Assembly (NCBI GenBank): GCA_023380995.1
Contig: JAMCTD010000077.1
Coordinates: 1 to 6,006, forward strand
Length of the DNA stretch: 6,006 bases
Direction: 5' to 3'
From: Patescibacteria group bacterium
GTDB lineage: Bacteria; Patescibacteria; Microgenomatia; Daviesbacterales; UBA10151
The first letter of the stretch is position 1. Each line of letters starts with the position of its first letter. Shown in pieces: positions 1-5,937 of the stretch. Below the pieces are notes generated by a model that was not told the origin of the DNA, made no database searches, and worked only from the letters and a program-made list of their open reading frames with translations. Position numbers and translations under genes: made by a program.

Positions 1-1016
1 GAAAAATGATCTTCAACATGCTGCCTGCATTTTAAACGGTCAATTTTATCAACCTGATCCAATCTCTGAACCATCTCAGCCCTGTTTCTTACCAAAAATC
101 CAGTTTCCTTATCTTTAATTACCTCAGAAGCTGCTCCTCTGGTAAAACTGATCACCGGAGTTCCACAAGCCATTGATTCAATAATTACCATGCCAAAAGG
201 TTCATCCCAGGCAATTGGGTTTAAAAAAGCTTTAGCACCGCCCAGAAGTTTATTTTTAAGTTTTAAATCCGCAGGACCTAGATATTGAACCTGATGGCCG
301 TCTATCAAAGGCCTTACTTCTGACTCAAAATATTTAACTGATTTTACTTTGTGTTTATCAACCACCCCGGCAAAAATGAATTTCTGCCCGGCAATTTTTG
401 CTATTTTAATAGCTTCAGCAATACCTTTTTCAGGCAAAATTTTACCCAGCCAGGTTAAATAGTTACCACCTTTGTGGTTAAATTTCATTTTGGTAATATC
501 CAAACTATTGTGCACAAAACCCCCATCCCTAAACTGTTTAGGCAATGTTTTGTGCATGGAAAGGGAGATATTAACGGCCAGGATTTTTTTAGCATACAGA
601 TTTAGAAACATCCTATCTATTTTGGAATAAGTATCAAATGGCCACCGGGAGTGGATAGTCACAATATTCGGAATGCCTTTTTGAGTTAGATCTGATAAAA
701 ATGGCATGATTATCAAATCTGTTTCCGATGATAGATGTGCATGAACCACATCATAGTTTGAGGCCTGCGCAAAAGCCTCATTATAATGGATTAAAGCAGG
801 CAGGGCAGCACTCCAGGGTATATTTTGCTCCAAGAAAGTTTTCTTAAAAATGTACTGTGTTTTACCTGCTGTTTTGGATCGCTTGGTAGCAAATAGGGTA
901 ATATCATGTCCTAAATTTGACAACCCTTTAATCAAGTTAGCCACTACCCATTCAGTTCCACCATAATCTTTAGGAGGGGTGTCAACCCAAGCAGGTGCTA
1001 CTTGAAGAATTTTCAT
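1..1016 (-). CDS. GT4-family glycosyltransferase, 3' end beyond the window
   Basis: This is a GT-B fold, retaining glycosyltransferase that probably moves a sugar from an NDP-sugar to a glycan, lipid or small acceptor at the cytoplasmic side. I read 338 full codons from the ATG at 1016-1014, with no stop before the edge; family members are usually about 340-400 residues, so only a short C-terminal tail should be missing. The N-terminal acceptor domain opens with MKILQVAP and a PPKDYGGTE loop (residues 14-22). The C-terminal domain has WLGKILPEKG (189-198), typical of the GT4 sugar-nucleotide domain, and the EX7E motif as E272-PFGMVII-E280, followed by ACGTPVIS and GAASEVI. There is no signal peptide or membrane segment. 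The start is supported by AGAGGT four bases upstream. It lies about 80 bp behind the glycosidase on the same strand, so the two are probably co-transcribed. Donor and acceptor cannot be told from the sequence. Confidence 0.93.
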   Translation of the reverse strand, partial: MKILQVAPAWVDTPPKDYGGTEWVVANLIKGLSNLGHDITLFATKRSKTAGKTQYIFKKTFLEQNIPWSAALPALIHYNEAFAQASNYDVVHAHLSSETDLIIMPFLSDLTQKGIPNIVTIHSRWPFDTYSKIDRMFLNLYAKKILAVNISLSMHKTLPKQFRDGGFVHNSLDITKMKFNHKGGNYLTWLGKILPEKGIAEAIKIAKIAGQKFIFAGVVDKHKVKSVKYFESEVRPLIDGHQVQYLGPADLKLKNKLLGGAKAFLNPIAWDEPFGMVIIESMACGTPVISFTRGAASEVIKDKETGFLVRNRAEMVQRLDQVDKIDRLKCRQHVEDHF

Positions 1017-1020
1017 AATA

Positions 1021-1026
1021 ACCTCT
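1021..1026 (-). promoter_or_regulatory. Shine-Dalgarno site of the GT4 gene
   Basis: AGAGGT on the minus strand stands four bases before the ATG at 1016. It fixes the start of the glycosyltransferase. The 80-bp gap between glycosidase and glycosyltransferase has no convincing terminator hairpin and no clear promoter. Confidence 0.7.
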
Positions 1027-1096
1027 ATCTATAATAATTGTTAAAGATTAGAGAAGGATAAAAAAACGGTAATATTTTGGTAAAGATGAGTTCGCT

Positions 1097-2380
1097 TTAG
1101 GTAAGCCAATCCAAAGCAGAAGCAGCAGACCAGGCTTGAGTTTTACAACCCAGCTGTCCTGAAGGGGAAAGATATTCTATAAATTCTCCCTTATCGTCCT
1201 TTAGATACAACTCAATCGGGCAATTAAAATGATAAATAGGCTTTAAAGAGGCTCTTTTTAATATTAAAGCTTTCTCGCTATACCCCCAGTACTCCAACCC
1301 TTCAGTGATTAAACCATTTAATACCGGCCAAAAACTGCCATTGTGATACGAATCCTGGTTAGGATTAAAGGTGGGGGAAAGGGTACTCATAGTCCTGATT
1401 CCTGCATCCTGATCAAACAAATCAGGCTGAAAAGCCCTCTCGATTATACTGCCAATAAAATCATCCTCAATAATACATTGAACCTGATTGTTTAAAATAT
1501 CTGATGCCCACAAACACATTAAAGGATTACCAGTCACGGTTTTAATCAAATTTTTATTGCCATCAATTGCCTGTCCTGCAAAAAGGTAGATCCCATCTTT
1601 ATAAACAAACAGACTGTTAAAAACCTCTTTCATTTTATCAGCCTGGGTATCAAGTTTATGGGCAAAGACTGGAGATTGAGCTTTGTAAAAATATGACCAT
1701 AGTTTTAAAGCTAACCAGGTAAAACCCTGAACTTCCACAGGAGCAATTGGATAAGCAGGAAATAAACCATCAGCTCCTGTTAAAGATTGATGTGAATCAG
1801 TCCAAGATTGAACCACTAAGCCTCCGTGCTTGCGCTCCTGAGAAAGAGTGTAATCAACCAACCCATCTTTATCTTTGTCTCCAAAAGTGATGATCCAGTT
1901 TAAACCCATCTCAATCTGAGGCAGTACAGTAATTAAAAACTCATTATCAGAAGTTTGCTGCCAGTATTTATAAAGGGCAATTAAAACCAGGGGAGTAGAG
2001 TCAAGTGAATCATAGTTTCTTAAAAACCCATCAGGGTAAAGGTACCAGGGCTTATAAGGCAAAGTGGTCAAATGCTCATACTTTTCCCTTCTGAATTCGT
2101 GAATAAATTTACCTGGTTCTTCGCCACTTTCAATATTAGTCTCTTTACCTTGCAGGCTACATAAAGTTAACAGGGCGCGGCGGCAAATTTGCAATAATTC
2201 AACGGAAGGAGCTTTTTGATGAACTTTTAGGATTTTTAAGATGGTTAAAGCACTATCCCTGCCAAAAATACAACCATAAATTTCATCTTTCCCTGAAGCA
2301 TTAATACCTTCCTCAGTAGCTAAACTAAGCAGGTTTTGGTAAATATAATCTCTGAAATTTGAAACTTGGGCAGAATTCAT
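1097..2380 (-). CDS. Amylo-alpha-1,6-glucosidase / glycogen-debranching-like glycoside hydrolase
   Basis: This is a predicted soluble glycosidase of the (alpha/alpha)6-barrel group that includes the glucosidase domain of glycogen debranching enzymes and related MGH1-like hydrolases. Family-like motifs in order are FGRDSALT (39-46), PGKFIHEFR (89-97), YDSLDSTPL (123-131), SWTDSHQS (192-199), the PIAPVEVQGF block (211-220), YHNGSFWP (345-352) and KTQAWSAAS (413-421). D195 in W-T-D-S is a reasonable candidate catalytic acid; this is inferred from the family, not proven. At 427 residues it is a bare catalytic domain, lacking the N-terminal beta domain of the longer ~650-700-residue bacterial relatives. 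The ATG at 2380 is kept because the N-terminus begins directly at the first barrel helix, but no Shine-Dalgarno precedes it. The GT4 gene follows on the same strand, suggesting joint work on one glucan or glycosyl compound. The substrate could be glycogen-like or a small glycoside. Confidence 0.85.
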   Translation of the reverse strand: MNSAQVSNFRDYIYQNLLSLATEEGINASGKDEIYGCIFGRDSALTILKILKVHQKAPSVELLQICRRALLTLCSLQGKETNIESGEEPGKFIHEFRREKYEHLTTLPYKPWYLYPDGFLRNYDSLDSTPLVLIALYKYWQQTSDNEFLITVLPQIEMGLNWIITFGDKDKDGLVDYTLSQERKHGGLVVQSWTDSHQSLTGADGLFPAYPIAPVEVQGFTWLALKLWSYFYKAQSPVFAHKLDTQADKMKEVFNSLFVYKDGIYLFAGQAIDGNKNLIKTVTGNPLMCLWASDILNNQVQCIIEDDFIGSIIERAFQPDLFDQDAGIRTMSTLSPTFNPNQDSYHNGSFWPVLNGLITEGLEYWGYSEKALILKRASLKPIYHFNCPIELYLKDDKGEFIEYLSPSGQLGCKTQAWSAASALDWLT

Positions 2381-2401
2381 AATAATCAGTAAGAGAGGGG
2401 T

Positions 2402-2430
2402 AATTTACAAGATTATTAATACCAAATCAA
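2402..2430 (-). promoter_or_regulatory. Candidate sigma70-type promoter for the glycosidase-glycosyltransferase unit
   Basis: On the minus strand TTGATT (2430-2425) and TAAATT (2407-2402) are separated by 17 bases. Each hexamer matches consensus at four of six positions. The predicted transcript start would leave about 14 bases before the ATG at 2380. In an AT-rich region such matches arise easily, so this is tentative. Confidence 0.35.
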
Positions 2431-2474
2431 GTGGCAAATTATTACAAATAAAGGATAAAATATACATATTAAGA

Positions 2475-2482
2475 AAGGAGGT
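2475..2482 (+). promoter_or_regulatory. Near-perfect Shine-Dalgarno of the 73-residue gene
   Basis: AAGGAGGT lies four bases before the ATG at 2487 and is complementary to the canonical 16S rRNA 3' end. It decides this start and shows that the host uses ordinary anti-Shine-Dalgarno pairing. A possible -10 (TAAAAT, 2456-2461) precedes it, but I see no good -35. Confidence 0.85.
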
Positions 2483-2486
2483 AAAA

Positions 2487-2708
2487 ATGGCTAAAGAGAA
2501 AGATCTTTCTGGATCTGAACGTAAAGAAAGAAGGATAATGAGCAGCGGTGGAACCCCAGGTGCTGTGTATGGGTTAGGTTTAATTGGGGCTCTGGTTTAT
2601 TTTATTCAACATGCCACCAGTTTTTGGGATGGGGTTTTTGGTGTTCTAAAATCCCTAGTCTGGCCAGCCATGTTGGCCTACAAATCCCTAGAGTTTTTTA
2701 AGCTCTAG
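2487..2708 (+). CDS. Small two-helix membrane protein, unknown function
   Basis: The 73-residue product has a charged, lysine/arginine/glutamate-rich N-terminus (1-17), then a glycine-rich turn (SSGGTPGAVYGLG, 19-31). Two hydrophobic segments follow, at about 25-41 and 47-65; the second holds the tryptophans W47 and W59. By the positive-inside rule the N-terminus should be cytoplasmic, with the short C-terminus on the same side (hairpin topology). The AAGGAGGT site four bases upstream makes this a confident gene despite its size. I recall similar short 'YGLGLIGALVYFI...W...FWP'-type proteins as common hypotheticals in CPR bacteria, but no function is known to me. It stands alone on the plus strand, divergent from the glycosidase and ending 14 bp from the convergent 203-residue gene. 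A holin-like role is conceivable but unsupported, as no phage genes are near. Confidence 0.85.
   Translation: MAKEKDLSGSERKERRIMSSGGTPGAVYGLGLIGALVYFIQHATSFWDGVFGVLKSLVWPAMLAYKSLEFFKL
2688..2708. other. Hairpin at the junction of two convergent genes
   Basis: CTAGAG (2688-2693) and CTCTAG (2703-2708) are perfect inverted arms; two T-A pairs and one G-T pair can extend the stem inward, leaving a three-base loop. It covers the last codons of the 73-residue gene. No T-run follows the stem on either strand, so it is not a standard intrinsic terminator. It may still slow polymerase or protect the ends of the converging transcripts. Confidence 0.3.
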
Positions 2709-2722
2709 CAAAAGCACTGGAG

Positions 2723-3334
2723 TTAGTGGTTACTAGAAGAACTTTTCCTACACTCAGGTATCTGCATTGCCAACCTAAATCTTAACCATTCAAAGTTAGT
2801 CCAGTTATGATAACGGGCCATATCAGATGTCCATCCATTAAATAACATTTCGTCAACCATCTTGGCGTCAATTGGGATAAATGTTTGCTCCATTCTATAT
2901 CCCTCAGTAGTAATCCTTATAGAAAACAGTTGCATTACTTTATACCTTAACATTAGCTCAGCGATACCTTTCAGTGATCTTCTTTGTTTATCATTAGCAA
3001 AAACCCCTCCTAATACATTCAGCATTAAATATCTCTGACTTTGGGAGGTAAATAAAAACCCATTAGAAGTTTTAGTATAATCATCAGCTATTTTATATTG
3101 ATCAAGAATGTCGGTGTGATCACCCCATTTATATTCTTTATTAGGATCTTTATCTATTAAAAGCTCAAATCTATTGTCCTCAAATCTCCGTAATATAATA
3201 CTGGTATAAAAATCAGGCTTTATTCCAGCAAAATCAATTTTAGGATGAATAGGTTTTAATCCAACAGCTGCACGGGACATCGCTGCTTCAAATCTGGCTT
3301 GATACCAAAGACTATCTTTTTCTTGATTAAGCAT
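2723..3334 (-). CDS. Hypothetical protein, 203 residues, unrecognised
   Basis: I do not recognise a family. The product looks soluble: no signal peptide and no membrane-length hydrophobic run. It is mixed alpha/beta in character, rich in aromatic and charged residues, with one cysteine (in PEC near the C-terminus). Visible stretches are SIILRRFEDNRFELLID (45-61), a strand-like region, and RYLMLNVLGGVF (101-112). The C-terminus is W/F-rich (HNWTNFEWLRFRLAMQ, 176-191) and ends in a serine/asparagine tail. The ATG at 3334 has no Shine-Dalgarno; instead TATAAT ends seven bases before it, so the message is probably leaderless. It is convergent with the small membrane protein and lies just left of the insertion sequence, whose end is about 20 bp beyond this gene's -35. 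The ORF is intact, with normal-looking composition, so I take it as real, but nothing in the sequence gives a function. Confidence 0.75.
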   Translation of the reverse strand: MLNQEKDSLWYQARFEAAMSRAAVGLKPIHPKIDFAGIKPDFYTSIILRRFEDNRFELLIDKDPNKEYKWGDHTDILDQYKIADDYTKTSNGFLFTSQSQRYLMLNVLGGVFANDKQRRSLKGIAELMLRYKVMQLFSIRITTEGYRMEQTFIPIDAKMVDEMLFNGWTSDMARYHNWTNFEWLRFRLAMQIPECRKSSSSNH

Positions 3335-3341
3335 AGATAGA

Positions 3342-3370
3342 ATTATACAAGAAATCAGATTAGAAGTAAA
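3342..3370 (-). promoter_or_regulatory. Promoter with perfect -10, leaderless layout (203-residue gene)
   Basis: On the minus strand TTTACT (3370-3365, four of six matches) and TATAAT (3347-3342, perfect) are 17 bases apart. The -10 ends seven bases before the ATG at 3334, so transcription should begin at or within a base or two of the start codon. No purine-rich Shine-Dalgarno exists in the gap. Confidence 0.7.
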
Positions 3371-3390
3371 ACTATAGGGTAAATACGTAA

Positions 3391-3411
3391 TACTTCAATA
3401 GCTTTGCAACA
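3391..3411 (+). repeat. Left terminal inverted repeat of the IS
   Basis: It pairs with 4357-4377 at 17 of 21 positions. The inner ten bases, CTTTGCAACA (3402-3411), match perfectly, while the outer part is TACTTCAATAG against TACGTCAGCAC. The perfect inner block is the likely transposase contact. Confidence 0.75.
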
Positions 3412-3440
3412 TTTAAGCTAAATTTTTGGACAACAAAAAA

Positions 3441-3486
3441 GGTAGGTGTTAACTTTAAGTTAGAAGCCTAAAAGAAAACACCTACC
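3441..3486 (+). repeat. Subterminal inverted repeat forming a hairpin up to the transposase AUG
   Basis: GGTAGGTGTT (3441-3450) and AACACCTACC (3477-3486) are perfect 10-bp arms with a 26-base loop, itself carrying the small palindrome TAACTT-T-AAGTTA (3450-3462). The right arm ends one base before the ATG at 3488. The left arm plus AAC recurs in inverted form, as GTTAACACCTAC, at 4339-4350 near the other IS end. In RNA that starts outside the element the stem would cover the ribosome landing site; in DNA the repeated motif may be a transposase site. Confidence 0.65.
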
Positions 3487-3487
3487 T

Positions 3488-4378
3488 ATGCCATATACTA
3501 GCAATCCTCATATGCCTAAGGCAAGAATGCATGCTCGAAATGACGTGGTATGGAGAGGATTATCCATGCAAGCTGCAGCACTAAAGTATGGAGTTAACAG
3601 ATCAACTGTATGGAGATGGGTTAAAAGAGCCAAGAAACTTAAATTAAATGGCAACTCCATGATTGATACTCTACCCTCAAGACCTAAATACCATCCAAAC
3701 CAATTATCTAAAGAAATAGTTAACAGAATAGTCCTTTTAAGGACTAGATTAGGCAGGTGTGCTCCAGTCATCCATGCTCATATGCAACAGGAAGGGTTTA
3801 AGGTTTCTCTGTCCTCTGTAGAAAGGACTTTAAGAAGAAAAAGGCTAACTAGAAAGAAAAAACAAGCCAAGGATTATGTGTTTGTGCCCAAACCTGATGC
3901 TTCCTTTCCTGGTTGTTTGATCCAAATGGATACTATCCACTTTGTCTACTCAGATTTTTCTAGGACTTACATCTATGCAGTAATTGATCTGTATTCTAGG
4001 TTAGGTTATGCAGAATACCATACTCACATTAACCACCAAACTTCTTTACAGGTAATATTAAATGCTCAAAAGTATTTTGGATTTAAATTCCATACTATCC
4101 AAACAGATCATGGTTCTGAGTTCTCTCCTTCATTATCCTACCTCTTAAGAAGAAAAAACATAGTTTTAAGACATTCCAGAGTCAGAAAGCCTAATGACAA
4201 TGCCCATGTTGAAAGATTTAACAGAACTATCCAGGAAGAATGTCTAAAAGGTAGACTACCTGATGAAAATATACAAAGACAGCTTAAAAACTATCTGGTA
4301 TATTACAATCACAGGCGTTTACATCTATCTTTAAACTTGTTAACACCTACTCAATTTGTTGCAAAGGTGCTGACGTAA
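3488..4378 (+). CDS. IS481/IS3-like DDE transposase
   Basis: The enzyme cuts and joins the IS ends. Its 296 residues begin with a basic region and a helix-turn-helix at about 25-47 (SMQAAALKYGVNRSTVWRWV), a Trp-rich recognition helix suited to binding the terminal repeats. A second winged/HTH-like region (about 70-125) ends in a lysine/arginine-rich linker. The rve (RNase H-like) core follows, at about 138-292. The catalytic triad reads D148 (QMD), D207 (QTDHGSEF) and E242 (HVERFNRT); there are 34 residues between D207 and E242, one fewer than the usual 35. The C-terminus has the YNHRRLHLSLNLLTPTQF block normal for this fold. The frame is complete, with no frameshift, so IS3-style programmed frameshifting is not needed. 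No Shine-Dalgarno precedes the ATG; instead it abuts a hairpin. The TAA stop lies inside the right terminal repeat. Confidence 0.93.
   Translation: MPYTSNPHMPKARMHARNDVVWRGLSMQAAALKYGVNRSTVWRWVKRAKKLKLNGNSMIDTLPSRPKYHPNQLSKEIVNRIVLLRTRLGRCAPVIHAHMQQEGFKVSLSSVERTLRRKRLTRKKKQAKDYVFVPKPDASFPGCLIQMDTIHFVYSDFSRTYIYAVIDLYSRLGYAEYHTHINHQTSLQVILNAQKYFGFKFHTIQTDHGSEFSPSLSYLLRRKNIVLRHSRVRKPNDNAHVERFNRTIQEECLKGRLPDENIQRQLKNYLVYYNHRRLHLSLNLLTPTQFVAKVLT
4339..4350 (-). repeat. Right subterminal copy of the GTAGGTGTTAAC motif
   Basis: GTTAACACCTAC is the exact 12-base reverse complement of 3442-3453. It lies inside the transposase C-terminal codons (LTPT), six bases inward of the right terminal block. On the left the two blocks are 30 bases apart. 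It may be an internal transposase binding site, or partly a product of the conserved protein motif. Confidence 0.5.
4357..4377 (-). repeat. Right terminal inverted repeat of the IS
   Basis: This is the reverse complement of the left repeat at 17 of 21 positions, with TGTTGCAAAG (4357-4366) perfect. It encodes the last transposase residues and two bases of its TAA stop. Confidence 0.75.
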
Positions 4379-4387
4379 CTACGAAAT

Positions 4388-4585
4388 ATGGATCTTAGTT
4401 CAACTATTATATTAAAACTGTGCAGGGAACAGGAATCCTTCGATAGACTCAGGATCTTTGACCTTCCCAACAGGCTAAATTATACTATGTTTTTCGCTGA
4501 TCGGGAACAAACAGAGTCTCTAGCTTTCCAGTTAAACCAACTTAATGGATATTTAGAAATGAATAGATTGTATTTACCTATATAG
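4388..4585 (+). CDS. Hypothetical 65-residue ORF beside the IS
   Basis: I do not recognise the product. It is soluble-looking, with a mixed, protein-like composition (CREQESFDRLRIFDLPNRL, 12-30; LNQLNGYLEMNRLYLPI at the end). Its ATG lies nine bases beyond the transposase stop and in the same frame, with the transposase TAA as the nearest upstream in-frame stop. There is no Shine-Dalgarno and no clear promoter. It is convergent with the 451-residue gene and overlaps its 3' end by 12 bp. Three readings fit: a small real gene whose upstream region was displaced by the IS, the 3' remnant of a longer gene, or a chance ORF. Joining the two IS flanks does not extend it upstream, because a TAA remains in frame, so interruption of a longer ORF is not supported. 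Confidence 0.4.
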   Translation: MDLSSTIILKLCREQESFDRLRIFDLPNRLNYTMFFADREQTESLAFQLNQLNGYLEMNRLYLPI

Positions 4586-5929
4586 CTCTCTAAGCCTGAG
4601 ATACAATGCAGGTGTAAACATTCCTTTTAGATAGACATCCTGAGGGAAGGCAGATTTATTTGCTTGCTCAAAAGGGCGCAAGGCATCTTCTACCACCTGC
4701 ATAGTAAATTGGTGTTTTCCAGGATCCATTTTAGCTGCAACTTTATCATCTACCTCTCGTTTAACAGCATCAACCTGTCCAGGCGATTCTATTAGTCTAT
4801 AATTTGGTATTTGATCCCAAACACCACTAAGATAGCGAAGAAGTCCTATTGATCGTCCAACAGCAGTAACAGGGCTATAGGCATAGGGAAATTTATATTC
4901 TGTTGTTGGTAATCTTTCACCATCTCTTTCTAATTTCTTAAAAGCACCTTTTTCTTTTGTACTAAATAAGGCAGATACAGCAGCTATCCCTACATATGTT
5001 TGTCCCCGCCAGAAAACTCCTGTTACCTGATGGTTAGTAAGAGGTAATAAGTTCGAAGCGGCATCACCTAGGTTATCTACAAAATGGGTTTGTCCATTAA
5101 GCCATGAGGGAAGAAACATAATTCCAGCTGCGGTGGCTACTTTAAGCGGAACCCTAATTCCTCCATTTTCAATAAGATCGGCTGTCCTTTCTTTAGTATC
5201 AATAAACATATTCCTGATTCCAGTAAAAGTTGCATATTCCATATAAAAAAGGAGCGATACTGTTGAAACAGCCTTTTCTCTTACTCCTCTCGATTCCCTT
5301 AATGCTTGCCATCTGGTAAATAATTCCTCAATTCCAGATTCATGAATAGTATAAGCTGCTTCATCCAGCCTTGATTTACTTTGCCAACCTTCTTCATATC
5401 CGTATCTGGGATGCTGTTTATCTGTATCTGCAGCCTCTAAAAAGTAAGCCATTTGATGGTGGTGTCTGGCATGTATTGATTCGTGTCTCCACCAACTGCT
5501 TCTACCAGCATAATAGAGACCCCGTAAGAAGGGCATAGAAAATCCTTCTAAACCACCTGTAGCTACTAAATAACCCATATAAGGATCAGTTATACAAACA
5601 TCATTCATTCTCATTTTTCTTAAATCCATCTCATATGTTCCAAGAACAAAGGGCATAGTATGGACATGCCCTGCATCTTTAACTATCCCTTTAACTGTTT
5701 CTAAGACTTCTGGTGGCAAAGACCAAATTTTAGCTCTATCTTTATTGCGGGTGGGATTAAGTGGAGATTTACCAAATAGAAAATCCCTGTTTTCAGGAGC
5801 TGCTTTCGAAAGTATATATTTGGCATCAGCAGTAGAGTAAAGATCAGGATCATAATTTCTCCATGCTTTATGAACTCTATCATGGCCCCTACCCATTACT
5901 TTGAACGCATCACCAATTCTTTCTGACAT
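4574..5929 (-). CDS. Putative HExxH zinc metallopeptidase-like protein, 451 residues
   Basis: I do not recognise a named family. The key sight is HESIH (149-153) inside WWRHESIHARHHHQ, an HExxH motif in which H149 and H153 would bind zinc and E150 would activate water. Downstream, at 196-206, HESGIEELFTR offers E201 or E202 as a third ligand, about 47 residues on, as in gluzincins. The histidine cluster H156-H158 is unusual. There is no signal peptide. Moderately hydrophobic segments occur at about 220-238, 262-276 and 311-322; the first follows the motif region and might be membrane-associated, but none is a clear transmembrane helix. The N-terminal ~130 residues and the basic/acidic C-terminal ~100 look like separate regions. 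The ATG at 5929 is preceded by a consensus promoter ending eight bases away and no Shine-Dalgarno. Histidine-rich motifs can also bind metal without proteolysis, so peptidase activity is an inference. Confidence 0.8.
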   Translation of the reverse strand: MSERIGDAFKVMGRGHDRVHKAWRNYDPDLYSTADAKYILSKAAPENRDFLFGKSPLNPTRNKDRAKIWSLPPEVLETVKGIVKDAGHVHTMPFVLGTYEMDLRKMRMNDVCITDPYMGYLVATGGLEGFSMPFLRGLYYAGRSSWWRHESIHARHHHQMAYFLEAADTDKQHPRYGYEEGWQSKSRLDEAAYTIHESGIEELFTRWQALRESRGVREKAVSTVSLLFYMEYATFTGIRNMFIDTKERTADLIENGGIRVPLKVATAAGIMFLPSWLNGQTHFVDNLGDAASNLLPLTNHQVTGVFWRGQTYVGIAAVSALFSTKEKGAFKKLERDGERLPTTEYKFPYAYSPVTAVGRSIGLLRYLSGVWDQIPNYRLIESPGQVDAVKREVDDKVAAKMDPGKHQFTMQVVEDALRPFEQANKSAFPQDVYLKGMFTPALYLRLRELYR

Positions 5930-5937
5930 AGGAACGG

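Larger units (their letters stand above)
3391..4377 (+). mobile_element. Compact insertion sequence with one DDE transposase (IS481/IS3-like)
   Basis: The element is about 0.98-0.99 kb and is bounded by imperfect inverted repeats (3391-3411 and 4357-4377, 17 of 21 bases matching), with an intact transposase between them. The right repeat overlaps the last transposase codons and the stop. A 6-bp direct repeat ACGTAA occurs at 3385-3390, just outside the left end, and at 4373-4378. It could be the target duplication, in which case the element would end at 4372, but those same bases on the right also fit the inverted repeat, so the exact edge is uncertain by about 5 bp. The intact reading frame and paired ends suggest recent insertion and possible activity. 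Family assignment rests on the single-ORF layout, the N-terminal HTH and the rve-type catalytic domain. Confidence 0.85.

Noticed and set aside
2688..2708. Intrinsic terminator between the convergent genes
   Set aside because: The stem is real, but no T-tract follows on either strand; the six Ts lie in the stem and loop. I list it only as a hairpin.
3335..3390. 5' part of a gene split by the IS
   Set aside because: The plus strand left of the IS has stops in all three frames within a short distance, and the joined flanks keep a TAA just upstream of the 65-codon ORF.
3508..3771. 87-codon minus-strand ORF
   Set aside because: It lies wholly antisense to the N-terminal part of the transposase, has no start signals, and its composition is that of a mirror frame.
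4339..4350. Right boundary of the IS at the GTTAACACCTAC motif
   Set aside because: This would leave the last transposase codons and stop in host DNA; the longer paired repeat further out (4357-4377) with 17 of 21 matches is a better end.
5701..5883. 60-codon minus-strand ORF
   Set aside because: It is an out-of-frame shadow inside the 451-residue gene, with no ribosome binding site or promoter of its own.
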